Assembly (NCBI GenBank): GCA_034620365.1
Contig: JAQGEQ010000316.1
Location: 744,001-808,000 of the forward strand
Direction: 5' to 3'
DNA: 64,000 nt
Origin: Pegea sp. RAD2-039
Taxonomy: Eukaryota; Chordata; Thaliacea; Salpida; Salpidae
Shown here piece by piece: positions 14,301 to 25,195 of the stretch. How positions within the stretch are numbered: position 1 is the stretch's first letter; each line of letters starts with the position of its first letter. The notes beneath the pieces were generated by a model. It was given only the letters and a program-made list of their open reading frames with translations, did not search any database and had not been told where the DNA came from. The translations under genes were made by a program, and so were the position numbers.

Positions 14301-14720
14301 TGATGACAAAATATTTAAAATTTGAAACAAATATGAAAATACTTTTAAAGAAACAGACAAGAAACTGAACAAACTTTAACTTTGATAAACTTGAGATAAT
14401 TTCTTTGACTTTTGGACCACTTTTATCATCAGCTAATCCCTTAGAGCATCTGTCACTAACTACAAAATTAAAAAATGTACAATGATAGATGGCAATTAAT
14501 CATAAACATCAAATTATTATTTAATAATATTTATGAATTCCCAACATCTAAAATATTTTTTATATTTTTTTGTAATTTGAATATTTTTTGGCATCAAATA
14601 AAAATATGTAGAAGAATCCATTGTTATCATAAAAACTGGTAAAATTATGATCTATTCAAACTTTAATTGAAATATCTTACCAGTGATGATTCCAACAGAT
14701 ATCTTCTCTGGTATATTCAT
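11380..14720 (-). CDS. GPHN: Gephyrin (MogA-MoeA fusion, molybdenum cofactor synthesis), 631 aa
   Basis: Sixteen exons with consistent phases: 14681-14720, 14381-14459, 14225-14282, 13843-14030, 13729-13795, 13567-13677, 13476-13515, 13299-13421, 13148-13240, 12921-13099, 12654-12866, 12437-12602, 12138-12252, 11832-11905, 11676-11779, 11380-11625. The N-terminal G domain (MogA-like, about residues 1-180) has VSDRC and [17 protein letters not shown]; it adenylylates molybdopterin. The E domain (MoeA-like) starts near [11 protein letters not shown] and has [54 protein letters not shown] and FALPGNPVS; it inserts molybdate. In vertebrates gephyrin also scaffolds glycine and GABA-A receptors. 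The linker between the domains is short, which largely explains why the protein is about 100 residues shorter than human gephyrin, so the scaffold role is uncertain here. A 3' splice site lies 41 nt before the ATG. Confidence 0.95.
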
Positions 14721-14761
14721 TGCAATTAAACCACAAATTTTTATTTAACCTTTTTTTAAAT

Positions 14762-16430
14762 CTGCAAAAATATCATTTTTTGAAGTTTGTTATTTTAGTT
14801 TTATATATGTTTCAATTGGATAAGCTCTTAAACTAAACTTAAATTATATTTATTTTAAATACCCTTGTAATCTGTAACATGCTAAGTTATAAAAGTTTAA
14901 TAAAATAAACACAACATTAAGATAAAAATATATTTGAGATCAGCTATATGCCTTAAGAAAGAACTAAAATATCAATTCATTAAACTTATTTGATAGTCAG
15001 TCTGATAATTTAAAATATTGATAATGAATTATTAGTTTAATTATTCACTAAAAGTTTAGAAAAATTATTTGGCAATAACTTATTATTTTATCTAAACTTT
15101 AAAAAATTTATAACTGTAGTAAGCGACTTAAAAATCCTTTCAGAAAAATAGTTAACTAAATTCCAAGTCAAAGTAAATTAGAAATTTCTTTTTTGATATT
15201 TAAAAAAACAGTATAATATAATTATAAAATAAAAATCAAACTATTGGAATTTTTATATCTGGAATAAATTAAAATAGTTTTTGCTTCATATTGAGCTTTT
15301 CTAAATTTTTGAAAATGTATAAATTGTTTACGTTAAATTTCATAAAATTATTCCACAAATATTTTAACAAAACTAATAATTAATCAATTTATCAAATAAT
15401 TTAAACTTATCTTAATTTTTCATAAATATTTAAAAACATAAAGTTTATCAAACTAGCATAAAAAAGAAGTCAAGATTTAATTGTTTGTTAATTTGTAAAA
15501 ATATTATTTGTACCATTCAAGTTATACAAAGACACATTTTTCAAGTTTGTTTTTGCCAGAAATGAACATCAAATAATCGAAATTAACGCAAATATTTTAA
15601 AGTTGAACAAATCTTATCTTTTTGTGTAGTTTGATATTTTATGGCAATCTGTTAGTTTACTTCTAATACTTACATCTGAAATTGATCTAACCCAATTTGG
15701 TCAATAGTATTAGCAGACTATAAACGAGCCGATATCGTTTAGCAGAATTACAAAACTTATGAATTATTACTTATATATTAGATAGCAAGTTCTACGACTC
15801 ATGAATAAAAGAGTATTTCTCAACAGTTTTTGCCTTATGGAAAACTCAGTAGATTTATTCACTTTGAAAACTTACTGCATGTAATCTTATATAGCTCCCT
15901 AACTAATTTAGAAACTTGTTCTGCTACTTTAAATTCTTCCTACATCTAATAGTTATCGAAGAGATTTTTGAGCAAATAATTGGTTAAGATAACTACTTTT
16001 TAATTGGCGCAAATGTAAGTCAGTAGCTGATATTTGCAGAGCTTCTGATCCCAATTTCTACATTTAATTCGACTATCGAATCTAATTTAGAATTAATATT
16101 AACTAAACTCGAAACATTTTCAGAACTTTCCTATTCAGGAAAACTAAAGAATTTTAAGCAGTTTTAAGATCTTTAGTCCTTAGTGTTTCGGTTACAGATG
16201 CGACATTTGAAAGAAATTTAATAATAAACCTTCAGTAGTAATTCAGCGGTGGTTTAATACTTTTTATTTAGTCATCTGTCTTATATTTGGTTCAGAAAGT
16301 TATTTAAACATTTATTCAACTTTAAAGAATCTAAAATAGACTGAGCTGTCTATAAATCTTGCTTTATCACGAGATGCGATAGCGCCATCTGCATCGCGAT
16401 TATTCGTCATAAAGCCTCGAGGCTAATTGG
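14762..16430. other. Intergenic region
   Basis: About 1.7 kb upstream of gephyrin with no supported gene. The right end is less AT-rich and holds a perfect 12-bp palindrome centred on CTCGAG at 16413-16424. Confidence 0.5.
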
Positions 16431-16866
16431 AAGAAAACTGAATCTTGAGGAAATCTTTATTAACATTTCAAAAGTTATAAACTTAAAAAAAAAAGAACAA
16501 GAAACTGAAAAACTCATCTAACTGAAAGAAGAGGGGAAAATAAGAAAAGTTTTTAGGAAAAACTTTATTGCTTTGAAAACGACTGACTAAACACAAACAA
16601 ACTTATGTTTCAAAAGCTTTCCGGGGGGGGGGCAGTGAGTTGACCACTTAGGCTGACGACCAACTAACTAATGAAGCGAGCAATACAATTAGCACCAATC
16701 AAAATCGAGATTGGAATGAATTAAATCCAATTTTTATAAAAATTTCGAACAAAAAAGTCCGTGGCGTTAGAGACCCTCACAGTAAGATGGGGTCCTTTAG
16801 GGGGAAAATGTCGTCATAACAAGCCGGAAAGAGCTTTTTGTAACATGATCGCAGCTTTGCAGGTTT
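16431..16866 (-). other. Probable 3' UTR of the prothymosin-like gene
   Basis: This stretch directly follows the stop codon on the minus strand and is clearly richer in G+C than the intergenic DNA. Minus-strand AATAAA motifs occur near 16456 and 16564. It contains a run of ten G at 16623-16632. Assignment as UTR is inference from position and composition. Confidence 0.4.
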
Positions 16867-18027
16867 TTATTCCTCAGCAGTGACATCTTGCGACGTCTTT
16901 TCTTCAACATCTTTCTGCTCACTTTCGGTCTTCGCTTTTTTAGCGTCTCCGTTTTCCTGAATCAAATCATTTACATCTTCTTCATTCTCTTCCCGCCAAG
17001 ACTTACCTCATTGGTCACTTCTTCCGCGGGTCGCTTAGCGGCCTTGTCTTCCTCTACTTTCTTTTCTTCTTCTGGTTTCTTTTCTTCTTCTTCCTTGGAT
17101 TCAACTACCGAATCTTCTTTTTTTTCACTTTCGTCTTTAGACTAAAATCAATTTTTCATCATCTGATTCAACAACTTTGATTTCGAAGCTTACTTCGACT
17201 TCTTCGGTTTTAGTGACGTCTCCGTTTTTTTTCACTTCGGGGGCATCCCCTGCGCCATTTTCAACCCCATTTTTAGTTACTTCAGTTTCAGCGGCGACTT
17301 TCACCGGACTACTTTTCAATTCCTAAAAGTTTTGTTAAAAATTTTTTATAAAATCAATTACTGATGATGGGGAAAGTTGTTTTGGGATTTTTAAATCCAT
17401 AGAATATTTTTGAAAAAGAAAACTTCTAAAAACTTAAACAAAAAGTTTTTGTTCAACAAAAAAAATAATCGTAAAAAGTTTTCTAAAATTCGTTTTAAAA
17501 TCAACAGAATTTAGAAAAATTAAAAAAAGAATTCTTCAAATTTAGTTAAAAAAAATTACATTTGGAAAAAGTTTTTCAAAATATATCAACAGAATCATAA
17601 AATAAGAATTTCAAAAAATAAAATTAAGTATTTTCTACAAAACGATTTCAGTTTTCTTATTCGTATTTAAGAATAAAAAATGAAAAAATAAAACGATTTA
17701 CTGAAAAACTGATTTCCAAGAAAAACTCAAAAAAGTTAAACAATGTTGTAGTAAAATGATTGAGTGGGAGAAGCAAATGCTTTGGTATGCAAAATATTTG
17801 AAAAAAAATGCAAACAAAGCAACGTGCCAACATCTACTCAACTATGTGATATTATAAAACAGATGCCAAAAATTTAAATAAAATTCATCACAAGAAAATA
17901 CTGCCAAGTTTTAAAAGTTCAAAAATAATTTTTAAAAACGAAATAAAATAACTTTTTTTAAATATCTTACTTTTTGTGGAGCTGAGACCTCCTCAACAAC
18001 AGTTTGTGAAACTTCAGTAGAAGACAT
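16867..18027 (-). CDS. Prothymosin-alpha/parathymosin-like acidic nuclear protein, 136 aa
   Basis: Four exons, 17971-18027, 17194-17322, 17007-17141 and 16867-16956, all phase 0, giving 411 nt. The protein begins MSSTEVSQTVVEE, is dominated by Glu, Lys, Asp and Val, has several Asn-Gly pairs, and near its C-terminus has a bipartite basic signal: KRPAEE followed after about ten residues by KKAKTESE. This layout (Ser start, acidic middle, KR...KKxK, acidic end) is that of prothymosin alpha, a small disordered protein of chromatin and linker-histone metabolism. No folded domain is visible, so composition rather than alignment carries the call; an HMGN-like or other low-complexity nuclear protein is the alternative. 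The promoter side has a CACGTG E-box, the motif through which Myc activates vertebrate PTMA. Confidence 0.5.
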
Positions 18028-18124
18028 TTTAGTAAGCTTTAGATAGATGACGGTATCGCTTTCTCTCAAGATGGAGTTAATGAAGTGAGCGCGACTAGAA
18101 AGTTACCGAAAAATTTCCAAAAAC

Positions 18125-18160
18125 CGGTCTCACGTGACTAAAAATAAACCAATCAGAAAA
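18125..18160 (-). promoter_or_regulatory. E-box (CACGTG) and CCAAT box upstream of the prothymosin-like gene
   Basis: CACGTG lies at 18131-18136 within CTCACGTGAC, about 100 bp upstream of the ATG at 18027. CCAATCAG, a full match to the NF-Y core, lies at 18149-18156. Both motifs sit in a local patch that is less AT-rich than the flanks. Function is inferred from motif and position. Confidence 0.45.
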
Positions 18161-19977
18161 TGAGTGTAAAAAAAAAGCATTTTTAATGATTATTTTGTTA
18201 AGTTTAAATAAATTCAAAAATTTTTAAAATAAATGAAAACTAATTCAAGGTATTTTATATTTTATTTAAACAGCTTTATATATTTTTTTCAACAAATGTA
18301 TAAAAAATTAAGTTGATGAAAATATTAAAAAAATATATAAGAATATTAAAAAAAGAAATAAATTTAGAAAAATTGGAAAAACAAGTTAATAAACTTTAAA
18401 ATTTGTTAAAAATAAAAAAAATTTGAATGATCAAATAAATTAGATATTGCAGCAAATAATCCCGGTATTGGTTTTTACCTCTTTTTTTACTTTTTGGTGT
18501 TATTTGACCGTAGTTAATATACTCACTTCTCTGAGAGTTTCTAGACAGATCAAAGGTAATTGATACATAATTACTATTTCTTACTTTAACTGATTTCCTT
18601 TTTGGGTTTGTTTAGTCGTTGACTACAACGATGTTAAAGTTTTCACAAATTTCAAAAATTAACGAAGTTAAGTTCACTTGCTCTTGTTAAGAAACTTGAG
18701 TAACTACTAACATTTTAATAGTCAGCATATAGCAGCATTCACCAAACATTTTAGTGATCGTGCCTTATATCAAAACCTTTTAGACTTGTTTGTATGCTTT
18801 GCTTAATTAAATAGGCTCATTGCGATAGTTATTTAAATTATTATCTTGTGACAAATCTTATTGTTTTAGATTGTTTTTTGTATGAAACTAATAAGATGTT
18901 GCAAAGCTCTTCATTTTTATTTTTTAATAAACCTTTCAAGCATTCTATTATCTTATTAGTTATATTTGAGCTTATTTGAAAATGTTCTTCCATAAATTGT
19001 TGCAGGAAATTAAAACCTTATTCATGTTAAAAAACATACATTTTTAAAGGTGTACACTATATCCATTAGATTTTAAATTTGGTATCCTACTTTATAAAAT
19101 TTTTACTCAATGATTTCTTTTTTTTAGATTTTGTTTTATTATTTGATAACTAGAGTCATTTAATCTGTATTGCAGCTGTTATTGCTTAAAGCAAAAACTG
19201 CCCTTTTTTAATTTTGGACGGTTAAAATTTAAAATTTGTTTATTCTGTAAAAACACGTTAGTACAAGTTTTGATAATTGTTCAGTTTATCTTGTTGTTAT
19301 TAGTTTCATACAAAAAATGAAATTATGATAATCCTATACATTTATTTATATTCTACTATTAATTGTATTTTAGCAAAATTTATTCAGTCTAAAACTGTTT
19401 GAGTTTGAAAGTAAAATTATTATTTATATAATTTACAATTTATTATGTTTATTCTTAATAGATAAATTTATTTTACTTAAAAACTAGTTTATTCTAAACA
19501 AATATTTATGAATTTCATAATTACTTCACATATATATATACTTTTCTATAGTTATTTATCTATAAGCTAGTCCTTTTTATTTGCTAAATTGATATTCTCT
19601 CAGTAATAACTTCATTTTTTATCTATTAAAATTAATTTTTTGTATTATACTTGTATGTTGTTTATGAAATCTTTGATATATTTATAATTAAAGTATAAAT
19701 ATAAAATAAATTTGTAAATGATATGTAAAAATATATATAAATTATTTATTTTTTCTCAACTTAAGTTGACATTGAACTAAATATTTACTATTATAAAAGC
19801 TCTGATGTGTTGTAATTAAAATAATTATTTTTGTATTTTAGAATAGGGTTTTTTGCAAGTGTCTATTGATAAAAGTATAAGATATATATTTTGAGCTATT
19901 TAAAGTTTAACAAATAGAATTATTGAAAGCAATTAAATTATTAAAACACTGAATTAGAAGAAGACAAACCTACTATT
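18161..19977. other. AT-rich intergenic region, divergent promoters
   Basis: About 1.8 kb separating the prothymosin-like gene (-) from the unrecognised gene at 19978 (+). I see no supported exon or repeat. Confidence 0.5.
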
Positions 19978-21713
19978 ATGGAAAATAAAAACTTGTATGT
20001 TCAACCTGACCCTTCATTACAACTAACTCCGGAAAAACCTCCAATAAGAAGAAATATGTCAAGTAGTTTTCCAATATTATTATCTGATGCTTCATTACAG
20101 CTAACACCAGAAAAGAAATCACAAAAAACTTTGTTTAAAGAACCTATAACAAAAGAAGTGAGATTTTGTTTACCAGAAAGTCAAAATTGTTCTTTGGAAA
20201 ACTCTAAAGAACTTATCAAAGATATAACACAAGAATCACTGAGTGTTACTTCTACTGATAATAGTTTTTCTCCAAACATATCTTCAAGCACTTGTACTAC
20301 AGATTCTAATGATTCTGTCTCTGTAAAAGAACTTTCTTTTGCTAAAGCTGCTTCTTTGAACTTTTTTGAACTCAGAGAAAAAAACTTCAAAGACAAAACT
20401 GTTCCGAAAAACACTAAATCTATTCGTCCAACCAAAACTAGTTTGAACAAAAAAGGTGACTGTATTCAAAACAAGATCAATAGTTTGACCAATCCAAAAA
20501 AGTTTGATGAATCACTTCTACGTTCTAAACTGTCAGAACCCAACAAAAAAGACTTTCTTAAGAAGAGAGAAGGATTAAAACGGTATATTCACGCTAGATC
20601 AAAAGCATCATTTGGTGATCACAGTTCTGATAATCAGCTTCATAATGCAACTTACCATTCGTCATTGCTTTGTGGGCAGCAGTTACAAGTATGTTTAATA
20701 TCAGTAGTAGAAGAATCAGTAATTTATTAATTGATTTGTTGATAATTTCTACTATGTAAGTTTACATTTAAGCAATTGCTTTATTTAATATTTTTGTTTG
20801 TTATTTGTTGTTTATAACTAAAATTAAAATTGTTATCTTATAGGATATAGTATAAATATAATGTAATTTAGACTTGCTATAAACTTAAAACTTTTAATTT
20901 ATTTTTGTTATAGTAAGTTTTCTTTTATAATGCTAATGTTAATTTATAACTTATTCAAATATAATTAATATCAAGGTTTATCTTTATTCTTTTAGATTTT
21001 AAAAAGTGATGAATTTGATGCACTTGAAGAAGTTGTAGAAAATGTTGAGAAAGATTTTAAGTTGAAAGTATGAATTATATTTTTATATTTGTATGAATAT
21101 AAGTTTATAATGTTAAAATACTGAAAAGTTATTTAACTATTTTGTTCAAATAATTTTTTAATTGGCAAAATAGCTTCATAAATTTGTTAAAGTTGTTTTC
21201 TTTAATCAGCTTTATAAGTTTTGTTTTATATCATTGTAGAACCAAGTTACAAAGTTAGCTTCAGTTGCTACTAACATTTGTCCAAAAGCTCAGACTTATA
21301 ACAACTTAATAGGCTTGGATGTTTCTGAACTTGAAATAGTTTCAAATCATGAAAGGAGACACATAAAAAGACCAACTTTTAAGCCTGTAAGATATTGCTT
21401 ATTTAAAAACTTAAAAAAAAGGTTTTAAATCATTTCGATTGCAAATTATTTCATAAAATAAATATAATTCTCTGTTTTACTATTAACAGTTTCAAACAAC
21501 ATTTCTAATAACTGACCATTAACTAAGTTTTATCTTTGCAAGGTTACAATTGGCAAAAATAATATTCATGAAATGGCTACTGATGATATCATCAAACAAA
21601 CTTGCATTGTACAATCTACAAGCTCTAAACCTTCTTTAGAACCTCTTGTCTCACCCATTTCTTCTGTTATGTTGCTGTACAATCATTCAATATGTTGGGA
21701 AGAAACTAAATGA
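19978..21713 (+). CDS. Unrecognised protein, four exons, 366 aa
   Basis: Exons 19978-20688, 20996-21067, 21240-21386 and 21543-21713; all introns are phase 0 and the total is 1101 nt. I do not recognise the family. The first exon encodes a Ser/Lys-rich, probably disordered region of about 237 residues that starts with two copies of SLQLTPEK (residues about 13-20 and 39-46), each with a Thr-Pro that could be a proline-directed kinase site. The shorter 3' exons encode a predicted acidic helix (DEFDALEEVVENVEKDF), then a Lys/Arg-rich segment, and the protein ends LLYNHSICWEETK. No membrane segment or catalytic motif is visible. A poly(A) signal follows at 21886. The splice phases and the Kozak-like ATGG support a real gene; the function is unknown. 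Confidence 0.75.
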
Positions 21714-21885
21714 ATTTTGTGAACTTTTAATTTGACCTTCAAACTAATAACTTAACTGTAGTTTAAATGTTAGTTTTTTGGTCAATATTTTTTGTCTTTA
21801 GCTTCTTTCAACACTATTTTTACTGTCCTTTCTACTTTTGTAACTTTTTTTCTAGAAGATCTTGTAGTAAACACTGTGGCATCTA

Positions 21886-21891
21886 AATAAA
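21886..21891 (+). terminator. Poly(A) signal AATAAA
   Basis: AATAAA lies 173 nt after the stop codon of the gene at 19978-21713, a normal distance for a 3' end. Confidence 0.5.
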
Positions 21892-21954
21892 GTTTTATTT
21901 TTTTATGTTTGACTGATAAAGTTTTCACAAAGTAATCTTTGATGTTTTTTCTTC

Positions 21955-22090
21955 AACACTGTCGTCCACCAAGTACAAGAAGCTGCTAGAAGTAGGTTGG
22001 TTCTCAGCCTCGTCATCCTCTAACCACAAGATAGCTGCTAGCAGTCTTCCCATCCTCAACCATCAAGCACAACTCCCAGCACTTTCGGTT
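21955..22090. repeat. Diverged dispersed repeat, copy 1
   Basis: This GC-richer patch shares ordered blocks with 27505-27600: CTCAGC, then an AACCACAAGATA / ACCACCAGATA block, with GCTAGCA nearby. On the minus strand both could encode a YLVV(R/K)G-like stretch. Probably the remains of a mobile element or decayed exon family; similarity was judged by eye. Confidence 0.3.
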
Positions 22091-25000
22091 ACACTCTTCA
22101 GGAGTATTTTTATTTAACATTTTTAAGAGTTTTATCACATCAGAGAAATGATATAACTGACAAGTTGTTTGTAAAATCTAACTAATCAAAGTGTACTTTG
22201 ATCTGTTGGTAATTTAGAGCTAGTTCAGCTTTAGTCACCCTTGGCAATCATTCTTTGAAAACTTTAAAAATTGTTCATGTTTATTATTTGATTAAAATTA
22301 TTTTTGTAAATTGTTTGATAATGTCTCAAATTAATTTTTATGTAACTTTGATATATAAACTTTAATCCTAAAAAGGTTGTTAGAAATGTAGGTTTAGAAA
22401 GAATCTACAGAAGTACAATAACGCTGATGGTAACTAAATACTTATATAAATATTTTCCCAAAATTTCAACCAAAATTGTTGTAACATGAAACTTGACATT
22501 AATTTTTGTTACTGACATTTATAATCCTTTTATTTTAATGGAAACACGAATTGCTAATAAAAAGAAACTCTTTCTAACTCTAAGGAAATCTCGAGTCGAC
22601 GAGTTTTTAGTAAATTATCAACAGTTTAATTAATATCTACTTGACAAGCTCAAATGTTGTATAAGTGAGATAGATTTCATTTTTGCTTAGATGGAATTGC
22701 TATAAATATTATGAAAGTGGGTGCAGTTTTTTGCCTCTAAACCAAGTATTTTAATTATTTTTTTGTCTTGTTTAGTTTTAATGTTTTCATTAAGTTTTGA
22801 ATCGGAAATTACTTTCTATAAAATATTTTATTTTTTTATTATTGTGATTATGAGATCTGTAAGTAATCATGGATTTAAAGTTTTACCCTAAATACTGAAA
22901 AAGTAAAACAGAAATTTTACATAAAGTTAACTTTGTATAAATTCTATGTTCAAGCTTTAAAATTTTAAAGAGCTACCCAATAATTGTTACGTATTCACAA
23001 AAAAGCTTTTACTAACTAATAAAGGTCGTAAGATGCTAACTACTTGTTCTTATTTCAGAAAATAACTGCAAGTTAGAAAATATAAATCTAATTTTTAAGA
23101 AATATCAACTGATTCTAGGATCAAAAGAAGATGCCATTGAAAATTAAACGCTTTTTTTGTACATATAATCATGTACAAAGTACAATGTACGTATAATCTA
23201 GCACAGGTTGTGATGTACAATCCAAATTATTTTATATCTACTAAGACAAATAAAAAACAATTTATATGAAAAATGAAGTACAATTTTAAGGCGTGAGAAA
23301 AGAAATTTTTCCATGTATAAAAGAAATAAACTTGTAGATAAGACTTGTAAAAATAAGTACACAAACTTAAAGATGTCTTAAAAATGTTAAAGATGTTGGA
23401 ATCTAAAATATTTTTCATACTTCGTATTTATAATATTATATTTACCTTATATTATTTAATAATTCAAAAAAGTATATCATAATTATCTAATTTTCTTGCT
23501 TTTTCTATCTTCATAATCTGCCAAGTATGTTAATTAAATAGTGTGATTTAAGAAGACATCTTTATCATAAAAATTTATTTTCTTTAATTTACAATGTAGT
23601 TTTTCTTTTATCTTTACTCTTTATTAACAAATTTAGTTGAAAATATTTATGTAGACTTACATCTGCAGGAACCATGAATTTTGTTTTTTCTTTGTCATCA
23701 CATGACTAAAAGTTTTTGTCAACAAAATATAAGTAATAACAGTTTGCTTATAAAGTTTGCTTTTTAAATGTCCTTGCATCATTTAAATGACAAGTTTCAA
23801 TGTAGGAGGTGCTTTAAACTACTTGATTTTAATCATCTTCTGTTTATTTCTGGATTCAAATTATTTCAAATATTTGTTTTAATTTATTTTTTAGATAATT
23901 TTAAAATTTACTTAAAAAAAGTTTAGAATTTATTTAATAGATTATTGTTAACAAAATGTTAATATATTCTTATCTCTTGCTGAGTTAATAATATTGAAAT
24001 TTAAATTAGTAAACTCAGTATTTTATTAAAAATTATATTTATTTTTTCATATGATGGTTGTAATGTTAACTGGTTTGAAATAAGAATATTAATTTTTATT
24101 ATTTGATTTTATTTGAAATCTTATGAATTAGCTTTTCATATATAAGGAATTTTAAGATTTATTTTAGTATCTTTTTCTGCTGATTTCTTATAATGATTCC
24201 TACAAGTTATGTAATTCAGTAATTGAAATTGATTTTTTTATTTTAAATATAAAATTTATTCTTTCTTAATATGCATTAATTATATTTTGAAAATTCTAAA
24301 ACCTTATGTAATTTAGACCTGCTTTTTATCATTTATATTTTACCTTTCACTTCATTTTTAATAAATTAGAAATATTGGTAACTAAATTAGTTGTTAAATT
24401 GATTGATTTTAAAGTTTTAAATTTAATACTACATCAGAATGTTTCAAAATTTTATATTAAAAAATATGAATTAAGTTATTTCTTGAACAATTGAGGTTTC
24501 TTCATTTTCTTTACTATTGATCTATAACTTGCATTTAATTATACCTCTATAGTTTATATACTTTACATTAATTACAATAACTTTACATTAATTATATTAA
24601 ACTATTATATTTTACCACCTTTATTATCTTTCTGTAACTGTTTTTTGTTTGCTTTAAAAGCTGTTTAAACTTTCATCTGTGGTTGTGCTGTGATTGAAAT
24701 AGATAAATAATATAAAGATTTTGTAAGGAGTCTATCAATTACCCTGAAATTTATTATTTTGATTTTAATATATATATATTACCTAATTAGTTTTTATATA
24801 TTTTTACATTAAATATAAGATAAGTTAATAGATATTGAATATAATCTAAATAATCTCTAAAAACGTTTTTTATTTTGATAATTGTTTTATAAAACTATTT
24901 TTTTAGGTTATGTAATTATTCAAGTTTAATCTTTTTTATTCCTTATTTTAGAATATTTCCTAATATAATTGATGAACTAGACCTTTTTGAATTATTAAAT

Positions 25001-25170
25001 TTTATTTTTTTGTCTTTACCCTGTTTATATTTTATATAGTTTTATATTTTAAAGGAAATATTCAAATATGAGATAATTCACAGAAGATATAAATATGAAT
25101 ATAAACAGTTGAATTTTCTTTTATTTGTTTCTAGTCTTTATATTTTTAATTTATAACTTTTATATTTGAC
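22091..25170. other. AT-rich intergenic region with one isolated exon-like segment
   Basis: About 3.1 kb with no complete gene. On the minus strand, 23661-23705 is a 45-nt open segment bounded by TTTTAG and GTAAGT (reads SCDDKEKTKFMVPAD); no partner exons were found. An inverted repeat TGTACAT/ATGTACA lies at 23158-23177. Confidence 0.4.
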
Positions 25171-25195
25171 AGAGTAAAGAATAAACAAATATATC

